64,000 nt of DNA from positions 1,560,001 to 1,624,000 of the forward strand of contig NZ_CP067124.1 of the NCBI RefSeq assembly GCF_028553725.1. Direction: 5' to 3'. The notes under the pieces are model-generated. The model did no database searches and was not told the origin of the DNA. It was given only the letters and a program-made list of their open reading frames with translations. Position 1 is the first letter of the stretch, and each line of letters begins with the position of its first letter. Positions 56,726 through 64,000 of the stretch are shown here, in pieces. This DNA comes from Paracoccus alcaliphilus. Its GTDB lineage: Bacteria; Pseudomonadota; Alphaproteobacteria; Rhodobacterales; Rhodobacteraceae. Made by a program: the position numbers and the translations under genes.

Positions 56726-57364
56726 ATGAGCATCACCCGACGCGAGATTCTTGCCCTTACCGCCGGGGCCGGGCTTGCGGGAATCGCAGGTGGGGCTGTC
56801 CTGTGGACCAGGGGCCGCGGAACCGAGACGGCCGGCCTGACCATCGAGGACGTGCTGCACGACCCCGACAACCCGGTCCTGGGCAACCCCGAGGGCGCGC
56901 TGACCATCGTCGAATATTTCGACTACCAATGCCCTTACTGCAAGATGGGCCATTCGATGTTGACCGGGGCGGTGGCCGAGGATGGCGATATCCGGCTGGT
57001 GATGAAGGACTGGCCGATCTTCGGCGAGCCCTCCGTTCGTGCCAGCCAGTTAGTTTTCGGGGCGGCATCATTGGGGGCTTACGAACAGGCCCATGAGGCG
57101 CTGATGGCGACCCGGGCGCGGCTGACCGAGGATGAGGTCCGGCAGGTCTTGGGGGACGGCGGCATCGACACCGATGCGGCGCTGGCCGCCTATCGCGCCG
57201 AACGCGGCAAATGGGACGGGCTTCTGGGCCGCAATTCGGCGCAGGCCGCCGAACTGGGCTTGCAGGGCACGCCCGCCTTCATCATCGGCGCCCGCATCCA
57301 TCCCGGCGCGCTGGACGAAACCCGCTTGCGTGCGGCTATCGCCGAGGTCCGGCAAGCGTCGTGA
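56726..57364 (+). CDS. DsbA-family periplasmic thiol protein (module B)
   Basis: The 212-residue protein starts MSITRREILALTAGAG, with twin arginines that fit a Tat or an uncleaved anchor signal. The active site is YFDYQCPYCKMG (Cys69, Cys72) and the cis-Pro loop GLQGTPAFIIGA. It resembles the module A protein over its whole length. It is last in the dsbD operon, 14 bases after the transpeptidase gene, behind AGGAGGA. Its stop codon lies at the junction with a fragment of an unrelated gene. Confidence 0.91.
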   Translation: MSITRREILALTAGAGLAGIAGGAVLWTRGRGTETAGLTIEDVLHDPDNPVLGNPEGALTIVEYFDYQCPYCKMGHSMLTGAVAEDGDIRLVMKDWPIFGEPSVRASQLVFGAASLGAYEQAHEALMATRARLTEDEVRQVLGDGGIDTDAALAAYRAERGKWDGLLGRNSAQAAELGLQGTPAFIIGARIHPGALDETRLRAAIAEVRQAS

Positions 57365-57476
57365 GCCCTTTTCCAGCAGCACCACGGAAAGCTCGGGGTT
57401 CACCTGCTTGAGCCGGATCGCCCCCTACGATCACCACGTCGTAATCCATCGACTCGCCTTCTGGCTGGTCGAGCAT
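57365..57476 (-). pseudogene. ETF-ubiquinone oxidoreductase, 5' fragment with deletion
   Basis: From ATG 57476 the minus strand reads MLDQPEGESMDYDVVIVGG, the FAD-binding start of ETF-QO. After a deletion and frame change it continues AIRLKQVNPELSVVLLEKGS and stops exactly at the end of the DsbA-like gene. The rest of the ~550-residue protein is absent. It marks a breakpoint between the redox island and the older chromosome. Confidence 0.7.
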
Positions 57477-57801
57477 GGTCCAGCCTCCGTCAGATCCCGA
57501 GATCACGATAGGCGTTTGCCACCTCTTCGATCACCAGCACATAGCCGGCACGGCGAAGCGATCCCCTGACCGGCTGCATTATCCTGCGGGGCCGGATGCC
57601 GTCGCACTGGCCCGGCCCGGATGACCTGTCGGCTGGCGACAGGCGGTCAATCACCTGCGCGATGTCAGCCGGGTTGCCTGACGAACGGGCTGAGATCGTT
57701 GCATCTGTCGAGCACTGAGTCAGATGCATCGCTTTTCGCTCCAGCCTCGGCTTGGAAGCGAAAATCCAATGGGGTGCGCCGCCGCACGCGAACAACTGAA
57801 A
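57477..57801. other. Non-coding gap after the ETF-QO fragment
   Basis: No gene is recognised. A minus-strand frame (57490-57795) ends in MQPVRGSLRRAGYVLVIE, which has coding-like codons only in its last 30 residues. It could be another remnant or the old upstream region of the ETF-QO gene. Confidence 0.4.
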
Positions 57802-59763
57802 TCAGTGGACTTCTGCCTGTTTCCGGTTTTGTGCCCAGGTCGTGATAAGATGATCGACCATCAGACCCATTGCGGCGACCGCGCCTCCCAGCACGAAGCC
57901 TTTGCCGACATCAGCCACGGACAGGGCGCGTTGCATTTCCTGACCCAGATCCTGCGTTCCGATAAATGCCGCGATGATCACCATGAACAGCGAGAACATG
58001 ACTGACTGGTTCACGCCAACCATGATTGTGGGCAGGGCTGTCGGGATCGCTACGTGGCGCAGAATCTGCCGCTGTGTCGCACCGCTCATTTGTGCGGCTT
58101 CGATAAGCTCGGGGCTGACGTTGCGCAGGCCTTCTATCGTATAGCGCACCAGCGGCACCGCGGCAAAAACGACGACGGCAGAGATCACGGCGACATCGTT
58201 GACGCCGAAAAGCATGATGACCGGGATGAGATAGATGAAACTTGGGAAGGTTTGCAGCGAATCGCAGATCAACAGGGCTTTTTGCGACCGCGCCCCGGTC
58301 CCGGCACCCCAGATGCCAAGGGGAAAACCGACAAGGCAGGCGACAAAGACCGAGAAACCGACCATATAGACGGTGATCATCGCGCGATCCCACCAGCCGG
58401 ACAGGGCGATAAACCCGAAATAGCCCAGACAGATGAGGGCCGAGCGGCGCCCGCCGATGGCCCAGCCGAGTGCGGCAAGGCCAAGCAGCACCGTCGCATA
58501 AGGCAGTGAAAGCGTGAAGTCCCGCAGCGGGATCAGCACCCAGGAGATCAGGAACCATCGCAGGAACTGCGTCACCGGCGACAGCACCGTAATGAGTCCG
58601 TCCATCAGGTGGTCCAGAGGGCCCGCGATGCTCAGGGCCTGACTGCGCGGGACGATGTGAAGGTAAGGAAAATATGCCGCAAGTGCTGCCGCAACCGCGA
58701 CCGATGCCACCCAGATCAGCAGCAGGCGATGGCGCTTGCCCCATGTCATGCCAAGGTCGTCATGCGTGGGCAGCCTGGTGGCCCAGGCCTTGGAGAGCCG
58801 GTCCATCATCACCGCCAGCAGGACGATGGTGATGCCGATCTCGATCGACAGGCCAATTCGCAGCGATTGCAGAAGTTGCAGCAGTTTCTGGCCCAACCCC
58901 GGCATGCCGATGAAACTGGCCAGAACCACCATCGCAAGGCATTGCATGATGACCTGGTTGACGCCGATCAGAATCTCGGTCCGGGCGGTGGGCAGGCGGA
59001 CACGGGTCAGAAGCTGCCAGCGGTCGGCACCGCTCATCCTGCCGCTTTCGATGACCTCGGGCGGGACCTTCTTCAGACCCAGCAGCGTCATGCGGACCAT
59101 CGGGGGGACCGAGAATATGATGGTCACGATGGCGCCCGCTTTTGGTCCGACGCCGATGAACACCACGACGGGGATCATATAGGTGAAATGCGGCAGCGAC
59201 TGGGCGATGTTTAGCATTGGGTTCAGAACGCGCTCGAACCGTTCCCAGCGCCAGGCCAGAATGCCGGTGACGAGACCAAGCAGCACCGAAACCGGGGCCG
59301 CGACGATGATGACCGACAGGGTCTCCATGGCCCATTGCCATTGTCCCATCAAGGCGATCCACGCGAATGTGCCGCCCCCGAGCAATGCCAGCCGCAACCC
59401 GCCAAGCGCATAGCCCGCCATGGCGGCGCTGACGGCGATCACGCTCCAGGGGATGGGGCCGAGCCGTGGCCAGCGCACCTTGCCGTAAAGCAGGTTGGCG
59501 GTCACATCGAGACACCACTGGACCATATCGGCAAACGCACGGGTCAGGGCCATCAGGCCAAGATCGTCGCGAACAAAGGCGAAAGCGGAATTGATCCAGC
59601 CGGCAAAGGGAAGGACCGCCCAATCCGGAGGACGTATCAGGCCAGCGGGCAAAAGCCCTTTGCCAAGGGCCAGTGCGGCGGCGACCGCCAGCAAAAGCCA
59701 TGCGGTCTGCCGGGCGGTGATGGCGGTCCGGGATGTCATAACGGGGCGGGCGGCATCGGTCAC
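57802..59763 (-). CDS. Betaine/proline-type ABC transporter permease, tandem double-domain (ProW-like)
   Basis: The 653-residue protein is about twice the usual ProW length because it holds two complete permease domains (about 140-330 and 440-640). Each has its own ATPase-contact loop: ESGRMSGADRWQLLTRV in the first and EAAQMSGATQRQILRHV in the second. Each is followed by the same ILIGVNQ / IMVGVNQ pattern. It would form both halves of the membrane channel from one chain. It overlaps proV by four bases (ATGA). Confidence 0.92.
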   Translation of the reverse strand: MTDAARPVMTSRTAITARQTAWLLLAVAAALALGKGLLPAGLIRPPDWAVLPFAGWINSAFAFVRDDLGLMALTRAFADMVQWCLDVTANLLYGKVRWPRLGPIPWSVIAVSAAMAGYALGGLRLALLGGGTFAWIALMGQWQWAMETLSVIIVAAPVSVLLGLVTGILAWRWERFERVLNPMLNIAQSLPHFTYMIPVVVFIGVGPKAGAIVTIIFSVPPMVRMTLLGLKKVPPEVIESGRMSGADRWQLLTRVRLPTARTEILIGVNQVIMQCLAMVVLASFIGMPGLGQKLLQLLQSLRIGLSIEIGITIVLLAVMMDRLSKAWATRLPTHDDLGMTWGKRHRLLLIWVASVAVAAALAAYFPYLHIVPRSQALSIAGPLDHLMDGLITVLSPVTQFLRWFLISWVLIPLRDFTLSLPYATVLLGLAALGWAIGGRRSALICLGYFGFIALSGWWDRAMITVYMVGFSVFVACLVGFPLGIWGAGTGARSQKALLICDSLQTFPSFIYLIPVIMLFGVNDVAVISAVVVFAAVPLVRYTIEGLRNVSPELIEAAQMSGATQRQILRHVAIPTALPTIMVGVNQSVMFSLFMVIIAAFIGTQDLGQEMQRALSVADVGKGFVLGGAVAAMGLMVDHLITTWAQNRKQAEVH

Positions 59764-60818
59764 GTCGCCCCTCCCAGCAATATGTCCAGGGCCTTTTCGC
59801 GATCCATGACACCCAGCAACCGGCCGTCGCTTCCGGCGACGGGGATTTCGGCGCGGGTGTCGGTCACGATCTGCCGTCCCAGATCGCGGACGGTTTTCGT
59901 TCCGGCGACGGCCTCACCGTCCGGCAGGGCGCCGCTTGGCGGCCGGGCAATGCCGGCAGCACGCACTACACGGGCGCGATCTATATCGGCGGTGAACCTG
60001 GCCACATATTCGGTCGCCGGATGCAGCACGATGCGGTCGGGGGTATCGCATTGCTCGATCGCGCCGTTTTTCATGATCGCGATGCGGTCTGCCAGCCGCA
60101 AGGCCTCGTCGAAATCATGTGTGATGAAGACGATGGTCTTGTTCAGCAGGCCCTTGAGCCGCAGAAATTCGTCCTGCATTTCGCGGCGGATCAGCGGGTC
60201 CAGCGCAGAGAAGGGTTCGTCCAGAAACCAGATGTCGGGTTCGATCACCAGAGAACGGGCAATACCGACGCGTTGCTGCTGTCCGCCTGACAATTCGCGC
60301 GGGAAATAACCCTCGCGGCCCTTGAGCCCGACCAGTTCCAGCATTTCGCCCGCGCGGGCATAGCGAGCCCTGCGATCCTGCCCCCGCATCTCCAGCGGGA
60401 AGGCCACATTGTCCAGAATGGTGCGATGCGGCAGAAGTCCGAAGCTTTGAAAGACCATGCCCATCTTGCGGCGGCGCAGTTCGATCAGGCCGGTCTCGTC
60501 CAGCGTGCCGATGTCGCGACCCTCGACGCTGACCGTACCGCCGGTTATCCGGATCAGCCGCGACAGGCAACGCACCAGTGTCGATTTGCCTGAACCCGAA
60601 AGCCCCATGATGACCAGCATCTCGCCCGGTGCGATGTCCAGCGTCACATCGCGCACTGCGGTGACGTGCTGGTCGCGTTGCGCGGGGTCGGGCAGGGCAC
60701 CGTTCTTTTGGTCGGCCATATGTTGCGCGGGGTTGGGGCCAAAGATCTTCCAGACGTTCCGGCATGAAATAACAGGACTTGATATGGTCACGGGACAGTC
60801 CTCATCAGAGAATTTCAT
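59760..60818 (-). CDS. proV: Betaine/proline ABC transporter ATP-binding protein (ProV-like)
   Basis: The 352-residue protein has Walker A GLSGSGKST, the signature LSGGQQQRVGIARS, Walker B DIWFLDEPFSALD and the switch histidine in VFITHD. A partial CBS region (VTDTRAEIPVAGSDGRLLGV, seen as GSDGRLLGVMDREKAL) ends it. It is the QAT-type ATPase for quaternary amines. CBS domains in this family respond to ionic strength. A hairpin lies between proX and this gene. Confidence 0.93.
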   Translation of the reverse strand: MKFSDEDCPVTISSPVISCRNVWKIFGPNPAQHMADQKNGALPDPAQRDQHVTAVRDVTLDIAPGEMLVIMGLSGSGKSTLVRCLSRLIRITGGTVSVEGRDIGTLDETGLIELRRRKMGMVFQSFGLLPHRTILDNVAFPLEMRGQDRRARYARAGEMLELVGLKGREGYFPRELSGGQQQRVGIARSLVIEPDIWFLDEPFSALDPLIRREMQDEFLRLKGLLNKTIVFITHDFDEALRLADRIAIMKNGAIEQCDTPDRIVLHPATEYVARFTADIDRARVVRAAGIARPPSGALPDGEAVAGTKTVRDLGRQIVTDTRAEIPVAGSDGRLLGVMDREKALDILLGGAT

Positions 60819-60828
60819 ATCTGCGATT

Positions 60829-60854
60829 CCCCATCCGGACAGGGCCGGATGGGG
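60829..60854 (-). terminator. Hairpin between proX and proV
   Basis: CCCCATCCGG and CCGGATGGGG form a perfect ten-base stem around ACAGGG in the 60-base gap between the two genes. There is no T-run. It fits an mRNA-stabilising or partial-stop hairpin that keeps the binding protein more abundant than the rest of the operon. Confidence 0.6.
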
Positions 60855-60878
60855 ACGGGAAACAAGACAGGGCCGCGA

Positions 60879-62718
<1,840 letters not shown>

Positions 62719-62738
<20 letters not shown>

Positions 62739-64000
62739 CCTCGCTTTCCTCGATCACCGCCAGCGCGGCGGCCAGATCTTCGCGCGCGACAGCCGCAATC
62801 TTCTCCAGTCGCGAGATGTCCCGACAGCACGCCGCCCGGTCCTGCCGGTCAGCCGCAACCTCAAGGCTGCGCAGGCAAGAGACCAGCGAAGCCAGATCAA
62901 GGTTCCCGGCGGCGCCTTTCATCCGGTGGGCGGCCCGATGCGTGGCTTGAAAATCATGCGAGGCATGGGCCTGGGTGATCTCTGCCAGATCGGTCTGCAT
63001 CTGCTGCATGAAGATGCGCCCGATGGCGAGGCCGCGCTCGGCGCCGATATCGGCCAGCATGGATCGCAGCGGATTGCGTGCTTCAGGCCGGGCGGGCAGC
63101 GTTGACAATGCGGAACTCAGGCGTTCGGGGGTCAGGGGCTTGGCCAGCACCACGGACATGCCCGCATTCAGGTTTTCAGCGACATGCGTTTCCTGCACAT
63201 GGGCGGAAATGCCGATAATCGGCACCGATGCCTGTTGCCTGTCGGGCAGGTTGCGAATCTGGCGGGTGGCCTCTGTTCCCGACAATCCGGGCAGGTTCAC
63301 ATCCATCAGGACGACATCGAAATTCCCTGCCGCCACCTTCGCCACTGCGGCTTCTCCCGTTTCTGCGATCTGCCAGTTGTGACCCGCATGTTCCAGATAG
63401 GATTCAACCACCATACGGTTGATCGCGTGATCCTCGACGATCAGAACCGAAAGAGGGCGGACCGGCCCAAGGTCATCGACCCCTGACCCCGGCAGATCTT
63501 CGACCCGACCGGGTCTGAAACTGATGGCCAGCGTGAATACCGAACCGATTCCGGGCCTGCTTTCAACGCTGAGGTCGGCGCCCAGCACCGCCGCGAAACC
63601 ACGGCAGATCGCCAGTCCCAACCCGGTGCCGCCATATTGGCGGGCGGTGGCGGGGCTTTCCTGTTCGAAAACCTCGAAGATGCGTTCGCGTGCCTGTTCG
63701 GAAATTCCCCTGCCTGTATCCTGAACGCTGATGTTGAAAGGATACCCGCCATCTTGCATCGATCCGGCCTCGACGCGCAAAACCACCTCGCCTATGGCGG
63801 TGAATTTCAGCGCATTCCCCACAAGGTTGAACAGGATCTGACGCAGCTTGGCCATATCGCCCTGAACAGCCGGGGGTAGATCGTCGGGAAGGTCGAGACG
63901 AAAGGCCAGACCCTTTTCGTGGGCGATGGGCGACATGAGAAAGCCGATATCCTGTATCAGCCCGGCCAGAGAAAACGTGGTGACGGTATTCACGATCCGC
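62719..64000 (-). CDS. torS: TorS-type hybrid sensor kinase (N-terminal part outside window)
   Basis: The frame is open to the window edge; about 426 C-terminal residues are visible. They hold an ATPase domain (LVGNALKFT N box, YGGTGLGLAICRG G box), a receiver domain with LMDVNLPGLSG and a histidine-phosphotransfer domain with AHRMKGAAGNL. This order is that of TorS, ArcB and EvgS phosphorelay kinases. The HisKA and sensor parts lie beyond 64000. It is convergent with the TorR-like gene. Confidence 0.9.

Overview
The window is high-GC alphaproteobacterial chromosome, most like Paracoccus or a related Rhodobacteraceae genus. The evidence is the housekeeping content (clpB, pyrF, rpsO, rpmJ, pnp, tRNA-Val), the 41-residue alphaproteobacterial form of L36, and the flgE-flgK-flgL order with a Rhodobacteraceae-type FlgL start. 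Product names come from reading motifs in the translations; no database search was run.

Region 1 (1-23.7 kb) is ordinary chromosome. It holds the end of an RND efflux pump, msrA-msrB, a nitronate monooxygenase, clpB behind a textbook sigma-32 promoter, pyrF, rpsO, an RTX-repeat protein, rpmJ, tRNA-Val, an N-formylglutamate amidohydrolase, an SPFH-NfeD-Nudix operon, pnp, two glycosyltransferases with an acyltransferase, a 1-Cys peroxiredoxin, an aldehyde dehydrogenase and the flagellar genes motB, flgE and flgK. flgL is cut after about 29 codons by an intact IS5-family element.

Region 2 (24.8-30.7 kb) is a patchwork of intact genes and truncated ones. The intact genes are a PaiB-like protein, a trans-sulfuration PLP enzyme with a divergent XRE-cupin regulator and paired operators, and a DapA-like lyase. 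The truncated ones are transketolase, L-lactate permease, pyridoxal kinase and a fumarylacetoacetase-family hydrolase.

Region 3 (30.7-40.4 kb) is a compact benzoate pathway: a divergent LysR regulator (CatR/BenM type), then catB catC catA benA benB benC benD, an aromatic-acid MFS transporter and catD. Together they take benzoate through catechol and cis,cis-muconate to 3-oxoadipate. A perfect ATAC-N7-GTAT operator lies in the divergent promoter.

Region 4 (40.4-44.3 kb) is an insertion-sequence scrapyard with IS21 and IS701 fragments and two IS110-family elements, one of them frameshifted in a GA repeat.

Region 5 (44.4-57.4 kb) is a metal and envelope-redox island. Its left half is decaying: an EamA exporter, an ArsR metal sensor, then broken copper-related genes (HMA chaperone, DUF305, glutaredoxin-MauE fusion, cytochrome c, MFS) around an intact HmrR/CueR regulator. 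Its right half is intact: DsbA-like, L,D-transpeptidase, a QseBC/PmrAB-type two-component system, DsbD, TlpA-like, a second L,D-transpeptidase and a second DsbA-like protein. Three near-identical CTTAAG-N5-CTTAAG boxes sit in the two divergent promoters of that half and predict one self-regulated regulon joining periplasmic thiol redox to peptidoglycan cross-linking. This is the most interesting system in the window. The island ends exactly at a fragment of an ETF-ubiquinone oxidoreductase gene.

Region 6 (57.8-64 kb) is a betaine/proline-type ABC transporter (proX, proV and an unusual double-length permease) next to a TorR-type regulator and a TorS-type hybrid kinase that runs off the window end.
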